Below are positions 48,751-56,451 of a stretch of 64,000 nt of DNA, piece by piece. Positions within the stretch are counted from its first letter, which is position 1. Each line of letters begins with the position of its first letter. The notes beneath the pieces are model-generated. The model was given only the letters and a program-made list of their open reading frames with translations, was not told the DNA's origin and made no database searches. Both the position numbers and the translations under genes were made by a program. This DNA comes from RGIG1993 sp964564225 (GTDB lineage: Bacteria > Bacillota > Clostridia > Oscillospirales > CAG-272). The DNA is taken from positions 1 to 64,000 of the forward strand of contig CAZMAF010000002.1 in the NCBI GenBank assembly GCA_964564225.1. The letters are read 5' to 3'.

Positions 48751-50736
48751 TTATTGTTCGTCGAGATAGTTGTCGATTGCGTTGGTGAGTTGCGCCATTG
48801 CCTCATCGATACTGCCGTAAATGACGGTTGCTGCGGCGTCGTAATGACCGCCGCCGCCGATTTTTTCAAGAATGATCTGTACGTTTATCTTGCCGGTAGA
48901 ACGTGCGGAAATGCGAACGGTATCGTCAATTTTACAAAGAGCAAAAGAGGCGAGAACGCCGTCGACAGTCAAAAGATTATCGGCGACCTTGGCTGCTGCG
49001 ATGCGGTCTTGTGCAGTGTTATCATCTTCGTTATTGATCGAAATGGCAATCGTTTTGCGGTAGATCTGAACGTTGGTTTCAAAACGCGCCTTGCGGATCA
49101 GATCGTCAAGTCCTGTTTTGAAAAGTTCCTGCGCTTCGTTGGGATTGGCACCCTGACCGCGCAGATACTGTGCTGCTGAGAAGGTTCTGACACCGGTATT
49201 GACAACGAAATGTTTGGTGTCGAGCATAATACCTGCAAACATAAGGTCTGCTTCTTGTTTGGAAAGTTTGACACTTGCTGAGGTTTGCTCGAGAATTTCA
49301 CATACCAACTCGCACGCCGAGGAGGCGGAGGGTTCAATATAATGAAGAACCGGAGTTTTGGAAAACTCGGCATTCATTCTGTGGTGGTCAACGTATACCA
49401 CTTTACGAACGAGCTTTGCGATTTCTTCACTTTCAAATTGTGTGGGATTGTTGACGTCGACGATGATGAGGAGCGTATCGGAATAGTTGAGCTCGCAAGC
49501 CTCTGCCGCACTTACGAATACGTTATCGTATGCGTGAAGCGATTTTAGTCTGTCAAAGCATTTAGCAAGAGAGGCGTTGCTTTTGTCGGTTATGATATAA
49601 CAGGGTTTTCCGCACTGCATAATCAGGCGTGCCATACCGATACAAGCGCCGAAAGAGTCAAAGTCAGCATATTTGTGACCCATTATGAGTACGTTGGAGC
49701 TGCTTTGGATCAGGCTTGTCAGTTTTGATGCAACGGTTCGCGATTTTACGGTTGAGCGTTTTTGAGAGGATTTTGTCAGACCGCCGATATATTCAATGCC
49801 GTCTTCTGATTTGATGACCGCCTGGTCGCCGCCACGCGCAAGGGCAAGCTCAATTGCCGCTTTTGCCGCGGCATCTTTTTCTGTCATCGTACCGGAAACG
49901 GTGGAAGTGCCGATTGAAATTGTGGGCGGAATATCACTTTTTCCAACGGGAATTGCATGGATATCGGCAAAAATTTCAAACTTTTTAATTTTTTCATAGC
50001 CTTGGCGGCTGAAAACGAAGATGAATTTGTTACGTTCAAATTCTTTGATGATACCGCCTGCCGATACGCCCCATTCGATCAGCATGTGTGAAATGGTTGA
50101 GGCAACCGAGGTGGTATTTTCGCCTTCAATCTGCACTAATTCATCGATATTGTCGATATAGATATAAGCGACGAAGGTTTCTTCAAGAGCCATACGAGCG
50201 CGGAGATTTTCCGCTACCGTAATATCGTCCCACCAAATGAGAGTGTGATCGTTCTGGCAGGGTTTTGCCATAACGTGATAAACGGTGTCATTTGAGGACC
50301 AGATAATATCTTCGGCTTCGTCAGCATCGTTAAAGCGCTCAATGCCAAAGCCTGTGATCGAACGAAGTGTTCTTGTTTTCCCGTGAGGCAGGTCGAAAGC
50401 TACTTCAAAGCAATGGTTTGCCCAAACGATGAAGCCGTTTTCGTTACATAGCGCGATGGGTGTCGAGATTTCATTATAAACTGTGTGCGGTAATTCCGCA
50501 ACAACGGGAGCAAGTTCTGCGTTTTTACGATTTTTTATGATGCGCACTCTTCCGAAAATGAATATGAACGCTAAAATGCAAAAATAAATGCCTGAAACAA
50601 ATGCGGTCAGTATAAGAGGATTATTTTGCGTTTGGGAAGCGATGGGTAAAATCCAGAAGAGCAGAGTAGTGATAACCCAAATCAGGATAAACTGCCACCA
50701 TTTCATACCTAAATACGATTTCTTGTTTTTTTTCAT
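48751..50736 (-). CDS. gdpP: cyclic-di-AMP phosphodiesterase GdpP
   Basis: A 661-residue membrane enzyme that hydrolyses the second messenger c-di-AMP. Two membrane segments (about 13-31 and 40-60) precede a PAS-like domain and a degenerate GGDEF domain. The DHH-DHHA1 phosphodiesterase has D-F-D-S-F-G-A, I-I-V-D-V-N, V-Y-V-D-H-H-R and the closing G-G-G-G-H-Y-D-A-A-A. It is the first gene of the gdpP-rplI-dnaB-tilS-hpt-ftsH run, with a promoter at 50876-50904 and a leader of about 130 bases. The start region has a hairpin between the Shine-Dalgarno sequence and the ATG (see 50745-50775). Confidence 0.96.
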   Translation of the reverse strand: MKKNKKSYLGMKWWQFILIWVITTLLFWILPIASQTQNNPLILTAFVSGIYFCILAFIFIFGRVRIIKNRKNAELAPVVAELPHTVYNEISTPIALCNENGFIVWANHCFEVAFDLPHGKTRTLRSITGFGIERFNDADEAEDIIWSSNDTVYHVMAKPCQNDHTLIWWDDITVAENLRARMALEETFVAYIYIDNIDELVQIEGENTTSVASTISHMLIEWGVSAGGIIKEFERNKFIFVFSRQGYEKIKKFEIFADIHAIPVGKSDIPPTISIGTSTVSGTMTEKDAAAKAAIELALARGGDQAVIKSEDGIEYIGGLTKSSQKRSTVKSRTVASKLTSLIQSSSNVLIMGHKYADFDSFGACIGMARLIMQCGKPCYIITDKSNASLAKCFDRLKSLHAYDNVFVSAAEACELNYSDTLLIIVDVNNPTQFESEEIAKLVRKVVYVDHHRMNAEFSKTPVLHYIEPSASSACELVCEILEQTSASVKLSKQEADLMFAGIMLDTKHFVVNTGVRTFSAAQYLRGQGANPNEAQELFKTGLDDLIRKARFETNVQIYRKTIAISINNEDDNTAQDRIAAAKVADNLLTVDGVLASFALCKIDDTVRISARSTGKINVQIILEKIGGGGHYDAAATVIYGSIDEAMAQLTNAIDNYLDEQ

Positions 50737-50744
50737 TTTGTTAC

Positions 50745-50775
50745 ACGCAATCTAAACGTTGCGTCCTCATCCTTT
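50745..50775 (-). promoter_or_regulatory. ribosome binding site displaced by a hairpin, gdpP
   Basis: On the minus strand AAAGGATGAGG (50765-50775) lies about 28 bases before the gdpP ATG and nothing closer fits. A hairpin ACGCAA/TTGCGT (50745-50750 with 50759-50764, eight-base loop) fills the gap. Folding it removes 20 bases and leaves about 9 bases between GAGG and ATG, an ideal spacing. The layout is the same as at ftsH. Confidence 0.55.
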
Positions 50776-50875
50776 CACCAGATTAGAGATGGAAAGCGAA
50801 AAATTTTCTCCTACTTATAATTTAAATATAAATATAAAAATATAAATAAATTATTAGGAAAAATACACCATGTTA

Positions 50876-50904
50876 AGTATAGCATAAAAGAAATCGTTTG
50901 TAAA
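50876..50904 (-). promoter_or_regulatory. sigma-A promoter of the gdpP run
   Basis: On the minus strand TTTACA (50899-50904), a 17-base spacer and TATACT (50876-50881). The leader (50737-50870) is very AT-rich; apart from the start-site hairpin I see no riboswitch in it. Confidence 0.65.
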
Positions 50905-50941
50905 GTAAAAAATGAATTTTTTTGTCGATGAAATATTGATA

Positions 50942-50977
50942 TTGACTTTTTGGAAATATTATCATATAATATGATAA
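50942..50977 (+). promoter_or_regulatory. promoter with palindromic operator, flavin reductase gene
   Basis: TTGACT (50942-50947), a 17-base spacer and TATAAT (50965-50970). A perfect 8-3-8 inverted repeat (TTATCATA-taa-TATGATAA, 50959-50977) covers the -10 box. A repressor bound there would block RNA polymerase. The rest of 50737-51058 holds the opposing promoter and AT-rich DNA. Confidence 0.65.
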
Positions 50978-51058
50978 AAGGGATATCTTAACTTCTTGTG
51001 AAAACGTACCGAAATTTATGTTGGTAATGCGTTAAAACTGTGAGCGGAGGAAGAATTT

Positions 51059-51568
51059 ATGGCGTTTAAGGAAATTGCTGCAAAAGAGTTGAGTGAAAAC
51101 TTATTTCATAAGATTGACGACGATTGGCTTTTGATCTGCGCGTGGGATAATGAAAACGGCAGAATGAATATGATGACGGCAAGTTGGGGAGGATTCGGTA
51201 TTCTTTGGCACAAAGAGGTCTGCTTTTTGTTTGTGCGCCCTCAACGCCATACGCATAAGCTTTTGGATGAACAGGATGTTTTTTCCGTTGCCGTTCTGCC
51301 TTTCGATAAAAAGGATGCACACAAAGTGTGCGGTAAGTTGTCTGGGCGTAATGTTGATAAGATCAAAGAAACGGGACTTAGCGTGACAGAGATTGACGGT
51401 ACGGTTACGGTGTCTGAAGGTGAACTTGTTTTTGTCGTGAAAAAACTCTATGAGGACATTCTGAAAAAGGAGGGATTTCTTGAAGAAGCCTTGCTTAAGA
51501 ATTATCCTGCCGACGATTTTCATACGGTTTACGTTTGCGAGATCAAGAAGGTATATATCAAGGAATAA
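51059..51568 (+). CDS. flavin reductase-like FMN-binding protein
   Basis: A 169-residue split-barrel protein of the flavin reductase family. It contains the M-M-T-A-S-W-G-G-F-G-I-L-W block with FMN-contacting residues, V-R-P-Q-R-H-T-H-K-L-L and F-S-V-A-V-L-P, and the conserved C-G-x-x-S-G-R-x-x-D-K region. It binds FMN and probably reduces flavin or a small acceptor using NAD(P)H; the physiological partner is unknown. AGCGGAGG lies upstream of the ATG. Its promoter has a palindrome over the -10 box, suggesting regulated expression. Confidence 0.85.
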   Translation: MAFKEIAAKELSENLFHKIDDDWLLICAWDNENGRMNMMTASWGGFGILWHKEVCFLFVRPQRHTHKLLDEQDVFSVAVLPFDKKDAHKVCGKLSGRNVDKIKETGLSVTEIDGTVTVSEGELVFVVKKLYEDILKKEGFLEEALLKNYPADDFHTVYVCEIKKVYIKE

Positions 51569-51579
51569 AGGACGAAACT

Positions 51580-52089
51580 ATGAAAGAATCTTTATATATT
51601 GAAGCGGGTAAAATTATCAATACTCACGGTATCGGCGGTGATGTCGTCGTGGAATCGTATTGTGATTCTCCGGAGGTTTTACAGTCATTGCCATCGCTTT
51701 TTTTGAAAAATAAAGACGGGTATATGAAGTTCACAATCAAAAAAGCAAGTTTATTTAAAGGACGCGTACTGTTTCATTTTGCGGGCTATGACTGTATAGA
51801 GGAGGCAATTCCGTTAAAAAACAAGATGATTTATGCGCTTCGCGAAGACTTTGCTCTTGAAGAAGGCGAGCATTTTATCGTTGATCTGATCGGACTTCCG
51901 ATATATGATATTGAAAACGGCGAGATTTACGGAAAGTTGACCGATGTATTGAACTATGGGGCAAGCGATATTTACGAAATTGTAAAATGTGACGGAACGA
52001 AGGCGTATATTCCTGTGGTAGATGAATTTGTGAAGTCGGTTGATCTTGAAAAGGGTATTGCCGTTTCGGTTATTGAGGGATTGTTATGA
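51580..52089 (+). CDS. rimM: 16S rRNA maturation factor RimM
   Basis: A 169-residue 30S assembly factor that acts on the head of the small subunit with S19. The N-terminal domain opens G-K-I-I-N-T-H-G-I-G-G-D-V-V-V, and the PRC-barrel half has F-I-V-D-L-I-G-L-P-I-Y and Y-I-P-V-V-D-E-F-V. AAAGGAC lies upstream of ATG 51580; the longer frame overlaps the flavin reductase gene. It overlaps trmD by ATGA. The usual partners rpsP and rplS are not adjacent. Confidence 0.95.
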   Translation: MKESLYIEAGKIINTHGIGGDVVVESYCDSPEVLQSLPSLFLKNKDGYMKFTIKKASLFKGRVLFHFAGYDCIEEAIPLKNKMIYALREDFALEEGEHFIVDLIGLPIYDIENGEIYGKLTDVLNYGASDIYEIVKCDGTKAYIPVVDEFVKSVDLEKGIAVSVIEGLL

Positions 52090-52763
52090 AGTTTGCGGTT
52101 ATGACTTTGTTTCCTGATATGATCCGCTTTGTATGCTCGGAAAGTATTATCGGTAGGGCGTGCGATGCGGGTTATATCGAAATTGAAGCGCATGATATCC
52201 GTGATTATTCCAAGGACAAGCATCGGCGTGTCGATGATACGCCGTATGGCGGCGGAATGGGCATGCTAATGGCGGCGCCGCCGGTATATGATTGTTATAC
52301 GGATGTTATAGGACGTTTGAAAGGCTCGGTACGAACGATCTATATGTCACCGCAAGGCAGTCTTTTAACACAGAAGAAAGTGAAGGAACTTCGTCAATAT
52401 GACAATCTTTTGATCCTTTGCGGACACTATGAGGGAATTGATGCGCGCGTGATCGAGGAAATCTGCGACGAGGAAATCTCAATCGGAGATTACGTTTTGA
52501 CCGGCGGCGAGTTGCCTGCATGCATTCTTATCGATGCTGTTTCCAGAACCTGTGACGGTGTTTTGTCGGATGCCGAATGCTATGAAAATGAAAGCGTGTC
52601 TTGCGGAATGCTTGAGTATCCGCAGTATACGCGCCCGTATAATTTTCACGGAAAGAAAGTTCCGGATGTATTGCTTAGCGGCAATCATAAGGAAATACAA
52701 AAATGGAGAGAACGCGAGGCCTTGCAGCTTACGATGAAAAAAAGGCCTGATCTTATCATTTGA
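52086..52763 (+). CDS. trmD: tRNA (guanine37-N1)-methyltransferase
   Basis: Methylates G37 next to the anticodon and prevents frameshifting. The 225-residue SPOUT enzyme contains L-F-P-D-M near the start, D-D-x-P-Y-G-G-G-x-G-M, the knotted cofactor site with C-G-H-Y-E-G-I-D-A-R-V and E-I-S-I-G-D-Y-V-L-T-G-G-E-L-P-A. Y-T-R-P and an R-x-W-R-E-R-E-A end follow. It is coupled to rimM by ATGA. Confidence 0.97.
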   Translation: MKFAVMTLFPDMIRFVCSESIIGRACDAGYIEIEAHDIRDYSKDKHRRVDDTPYGGGMGMLMAAPPVYDCYTDVIGRLKGSVRTIYMSPQGSLLTQKKVKELRQYDNLLILCGHYEGIDARVIEEICDEEISIGDYVLTGGELPACILIDAVSRTCDGVLSDAECYENESVSCGMLEYPQYTRPYNFHGKKVPDVLLSGNHKEIQKWREREALQLTMKKRPDLII

Positions 52764-52800
52764 TTGTTTGGTGAATGTGATTTCCAAAGGGGTGATGAAA

Positions 52801-54858
52801 ATGAGTTTACGACCCAAAAAGGTAAGAAGAAAAAGTTTTTTCTTACGTGTGTTTGGCTCATTGAATAAGCGCTTTTACCGCTATGTGCAGAACGGTGCGG
52901 TAGGACGCTATCTTTCCGGTTATGATGCCTCGTGCGAGCGCTTGAATCATACGATGTTGAGCCGTTTGTTTTCAAAATGGAAAAAGAATGCAAATGGTTT
53001 TCAGGAAGCGCCGATTCTTGAGGAATTGCCGCCGGAGGCAGACGGAATCGTAACGTATGAAGAAGGTTCGATACGATGTGATGTGCGAGACAGATTTGCG
53101 GAGAAGTTTGATAAAAGCAGGCTTGTTGGCACTGCAAGGCAGTTTAAAAGCGTATTATTGAACACGCCGCTTGTCAACTATGGTCTCATCTTGTTCGGAT
53201 TTGCGTTGTTTTTGTTGATTTCTCAGGCAATGACCCTCTTTTTTGCGATATTTGACGTGCCGCTCGGTGTGTTTACTTATGCGCTTTCCAATGATACGGT
53301 TCTTACGGTAACGTATATGGCTGCGGCAGTTGTTCTGATGGGGCTTTCGTTGATATGGGTGTTTGCGCAAAACGGCTCGCTTGCTTCATTTATGCTTGAC
53401 AGTGTTTTGATCGGCTCTTTGCTGAATGCCACGATGGGCGTAACACAGATCCGTAAAACGACCTCTGACGCGAAGATTATTCCAAGACGATTTGCTTTTT
53501 TTATCGGAGTTCTTTTGGGAATTTTAACTTTCTTTGCCACGCCGCATTGGTTTTTTATCGTTTTGTTGGTGGCGGTCTTGGTCATGATCGTCATGAATAT
53601 ACCTGAGTTTGGTGTGATTTTCGGTATATTTGTGTTGCCGTATTTATCTCTTTTTGAGCATCCTACTGTAATTGCTGTTCTGCTGATTGTGCTGTTGTTC
53701 GTTTCAACCGTATTGAAGCTTTTGCGCGGTAAACGTACGTATCGTTTTGAGCCGCTTGATATTTACGTGGGTATTTTCTTGATCCTTACGCTTTTGGGCG
53801 GTATCATTACGGTGGGCGGTACTGACTCTGCTGTCAGAGCGTTGACGCTTTTTGCATTTGGAATGAGTTATTTTATTCTTAAAGTTCTGGTGCGTGATGA
53901 GGCTTGGCTGAAACGTTGTATTGATGCGCTGATTGCTTCGTCGATTCCTGTTTCGGTTTTGGCGATTGTTGAGTTTATTCTTGGAAAGGCAAGCTCGAAA
54001 TGGCAAGATATGGCTGTTTTTTCTTCGCTATCTGGAAGAGCTTCTTCGCTGTGGGATAATCCGAATGTTCTGGCTGAATTTTTGTTGATCGCATTTTTTG
54101 TTTCTCTGGGTAGTTTTTTTGCGCATAAGCAAGCTACACAGAAGTTTTTATCGCTCGTTGTACTGGGCTTGAATGGTGCGGCACTTGTGTTTACCTGGTC
54201 GCGAGGCGCATGGATCGCGCTTGCGGTTGCTTTAATAGGTATTTTGCTTTTATATTCTCATAAGTCACTGCCCTTTGTGCTGGTTGGGCTTGCTGTATCC
54301 GTTGCGGCTTTTGTGTTTCTTCCTGAGTCGTTTGTTGTCCGTGTTCAAAGTATTGTGACTTTTTCCGACTCCTCTACGTTGTATCGCATTCACATTTGGC
54401 AGGGCTGTTCCGCGCTTATTCGCGATGTATTCTGGTCCGGGGTCGGCATTGGTGAGGAAGCCTTCCGTGCTTCGTATTTGCCGTATGCGCTTTCAGGCAT
54501 CGAAAATGCTCCGCATGCGCATAATCTTGCATTGCAGATCGTTATTGAACTTGGCATTGTTGGATTTTTGGTTTTTGTTATTATGCTCGTATCGGTCACA
54601 CGAGTGGTTTTTACTCTTTTTGCAAAATGCAGAATGAATCACAGCATATCGTTGTATGCACTTGGCGTATACGGCGCGTTGTCAGCGTTGCTGTTGCATG
54701 GTGTGACCGATTACGTCTGGTATAATATGCGTATTTATTTGCTCTTTTTCGTGTTGATTGGGATTTTGTCTGCCGCAAGACAAATCGGTAGTCGGTCAGT
54801 AACGGATTGTGTGAGGGAAGCAGATCGTTGCGATCTGGATATATCGGTTCGCAGGTGA
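52801..54858 (+). CDS. O-antigen ligase / polymerase family membrane protein
   Basis: A 685-residue polytopic protein. A basic, cytoplasmic N-terminal region (about 1-110) leads to ten or more membrane helices. The Wzy_C-type core shows W-S-R-G-A-W-I-A-L-A, and the large extracytoplasmic loop has N-A-P-H-A-H-N-L-A-L-Q, the typical pattern of O-antigen ligases and polysaccharide polymerases. It probably joins or polymerises lipid-linked glycans at the membrane; the polymer is unknown. ATG 52801 is preferred because AAGGGGTG lies nine bases upstream. Two DUF4330 proteins follow in the same direction. Confidence 0.85.
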   Translation: MSLRPKKVRRKSFFLRVFGSLNKRFYRYVQNGAVGRYLSGYDASCERLNHTMLSRLFSKWKKNANGFQEAPILEELPPEADGIVTYEEGSIRCDVRDRFAEKFDKSRLVGTARQFKSVLLNTPLVNYGLILFGFALFLLISQAMTLFFAIFDVPLGVFTYALSNDTVLTVTYMAAAVVLMGLSLIWVFAQNGSLASFMLDSVLIGSLLNATMGVTQIRKTTSDAKIIPRRFAFFIGVLLGILTFFATPHWFFIVLLVAVLVMIVMNIPEFGVIFGIFVLPYLSLFEHPTVIAVLLIVLLFVSTVLKLLRGKRTYRFEPLDIYVGIFLILTLLGGIITVGGTDSAVRALTLFAFGMSYFILKVLVRDEAWLKRCIDALIASSIPVSVLAIVEFILGKASSKWQDMAVFSSLSGRASSLWDNPNVLAEFLLIAFFVSLGSFFAHKQATQKFLSLVVLGLNGAALVFTWSRGAWIALAVALIGILLLYSHKSLPFVLVGLAVSVAAFVFLPESFVVRVQSIVTFSDSSTLYRIHIWQGCSALIRDVFWSGVGIGEEAFRASYLPYALSGIENAPHAHNLALQIVIELGIVGFLVFVIMLVSVTRVVFTLFAKCRMNHSISLYALGVYGALSALLLHGVTDYVWYNMRIYLLFFVLIGILSAARQIGSRSVTDCVREADRCDLDISVRR

Positions 54859-54886
54859 GTGTCTGTGTTGGAAAGGATTATGGCTT

Positions 54887-55426
54887 ATGAACAATAAAAT
54901 GAAAAACAGACGGCGCACCCCGTTTAATGTCGTGGATGCAGGTATTTTACTTTTACTGCTTGTGGTACTTCTTGTCTCGGTGTTTTTTGTCTTTTTTGCA
55001 GACCGTATTTCATTCGGACCTTCGGCGCAGGGAAGCGATCGGAAAACAGTGATTTATACGCTTGAAATCCGGGGTATTGATAACGATTTGCTGAATGAGA
55101 ATAAAAGTTTGCCGATTGCTAAAGGGGAAGAAGTGTATCACATTGGCGATTCGTATACTCTCGGTAAAGTCAGATCCGTCAGTGAAGCTATGCCGTATAT
55201 GGCAGCGACGTCAGCGGTTGATGCAGCGGGCGATTTGATTTATGCCCCCCGTCCCGATAAAAGCAGTTTTTTGATTGAGATTGAAGCGGAGGCATCGTTT
55301 ACGGATGGAAGTTATACGATTGACGGCAAAATACTGCGTATAGGTGATACGTTTACAATGGCGACCCCCTTTTTTACAGCAGAGGCATATTGCAAGGATA
55401 TTGAGGAGGTAAAGGGTAATGAATGA
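54887..55426 (+). CDS. DUF4330 membrane-anchored protein
   Basis: A 179-residue protein with one N-terminal membrane helix (about 17-40) opened by F-N-V-V-D-A-G-I-L and an extracytoplasmic beta-rich domain. It fits the DUF4330 family, of unknown function, which often lies next to polysaccharide-assembly genes as here. GGAAAGGATT precedes the ATG. It overlaps its paralogue by 8 bp. Confidence 0.75.
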   Translation: MNNKMKNRRRTPFNVVDAGILLLLLVVLLVSVFFVFFADRISFGPSAQGSDRKTVIYTLEIRGIDNDLLNENKSLPIAKGEEVYHIGDSYTLGKVRSVSEAMPYMAATSAVDAAGDLIYAPRPDKSSFLIEIEAEASFTDGSYTIDGKILRIGDTFTMATPFFTAEAYCKDIEEVKGNE

Positions 55427-55967
55427 GAATGAAAAGCTATTTTCTATGGATGCCCAAATTACCGAAAAGTCAGTAGCCACTGACAACCGCGTAAAAAAAA
55501 GACATTTTACCGCTTTGGATTTTGGGTTGATTGTTGTTTTGTTGCTTTCGATTCTTGGAATTGGTTTTCGTACGGTAATTGCCGATTGGATTATGAAATC
55601 GACACCGGAAGAAACGGTAACGATTCTTTTTAAAGCAGAAGGCGTTACGGCGGAACAACTTTCCCGTATGCAAAAGGATCGCGTATTAACGTTAAACGGG
55701 AAGGCGTTTGGAAAATTGCAATCGTTTACTTCGCAAAACGGTAAAATTGTTGTGGAACAAAAGAATGAAGAAGGCGTAGTAGAATTTATAACTGTGGAAG
55801 ATCAGAACAGTTATACAGTTTCGGGTGTCATTGACATCAGCGGTCGATATACCGACCAAGGATTCGTTTGCCAGGAAAATACGAATTTATATGTGGGTAA
55901 AATACTCAATATTAATTCCAATTCCTATACGATAACTGTATTAATTACCGAAATTCCGCGAAAATAA
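55419..55967 (+). CDS. DUF4330 membrane-anchored protein, second copy
   Basis: A 182-residue paralogue of the preceding gene with a longer polar N-terminus, one membrane helix (about 32-52, after F-T-A-L-D-F-G-L-I) and an external domain. The two probably form a pair working with the ligase upstream. GAGGTAAAGGG lies upstream of the ATG inside the preceding gene. Confidence 0.7.
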   Translation: MNENEKLFSMDAQITEKSVATDNRVKKRHFTALDFGLIVVLLLSILGIGFRTVIADWIMKSTPEETVTILFKAEGVTAEQLSRMQKDRVLTLNGKAFGKLQSFTSQNGKIVVEQKNEEGVVEFITVEDQNSYTVSGVIDISGRYTDQGFVCQENTNLYVGKILNINSNSYTITVLITEIPRK

Positions 55968-55988
55968 ATGATTTTTCGCGATTAGGTC

Positions 55989-56017
55989 TTGATTTTTTCT
56001 TTTGATACTGCTATAAT
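55989..56017 (+). promoter_or_regulatory. sigma-A promoter of HPr gene
   Basis: TTGATT (55989-55994), a 17-base spacer and TATAAT (56012-56017), 55 bases before the HPr ATG. Confidence 0.75.
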
Positions 56018-56072
56018 GGTTGTGCTATATTGTAGTTAGTGAAAGTGTTTTAGACTAAGGAGAACAATTGTC

Positions 56073-56339
56073 ATGATTTCTAAAGAGATAACGGTGCAGA
56101 ATTTGCAAGGACTTCACGCAAGACCCGCAACGTTTTTTATTAAGAAAGCCAATTCTTACAAATGCTCGATCTGGGTAGAGAAGGATGAAAGAAGAGTGAA
56201 TGCAAAGTCGCTTCTCGGTGTCTTGTCGTTGGGTATTGCTAAGGGTATGACGGTAACGGTTATCGCTGACGGAAATGACGAAACTTCTGCAGTTGAGGGA
56301 CTTTGCTCGTTGATCGAAAACGGACTCGTCGGTGAATAA
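56073..56339 (+). CDS. ptsH: phosphocarrier protein HPr (canonical)
   Basis: An 88-residue HPr with both regulatory residues: H15 in G-L-H-A-R-P-A-T, phosphorylated by enzyme I, and S46 in A-K-S-L-L-G-V-L-S-L-G, the HPr-kinase target used in carbon catabolite control of Bacillota. It stands alone without ptsI. AAGGAG precedes the ATG. Its 3' region holds a CGTTTCG/CGAAACG stem (56351-56393) followed by the terminator at 56398. Confidence 0.92.
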   Translation: MISKEITVQNLQGLHARPATFFIKKANSYKCSIWVEKDERRVNAKSLLGVLSLGIAKGMTVTVIADGNDETSAVEGLCSLIENGLVGE

Positions 56340-56397
56340 TCGATAGACGTCGTTTCGGTTAATGTTATAAGCGATTTTTCGTATAACGAAACGTGAT

Positions 56398-56433
56398 AAG
56401 ACTGTTGCGCTTTATTTGCAACAGTCTTTTTTG
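56398..56433 (+). terminator. terminator of ptsH
   Basis: An 11-bp perfect stem (AAGACTGTTGC/GCAACAGTCTT, nine-base loop) followed by T6. The uvrC start lies 19 bases on. Confidence 0.85.
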
Positions 56434-56451
56434 ATATGTCAGAGGCGTAAT

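Noticed and set aside
55957..55980. CGCGAAAA...TTTTTCGCG stem after the second DUF4330 gene as a terminator.
   Set aside because: The stem is AT-rich in its upper half and is not followed by a T run; it could be a weak terminator but I cannot support it.
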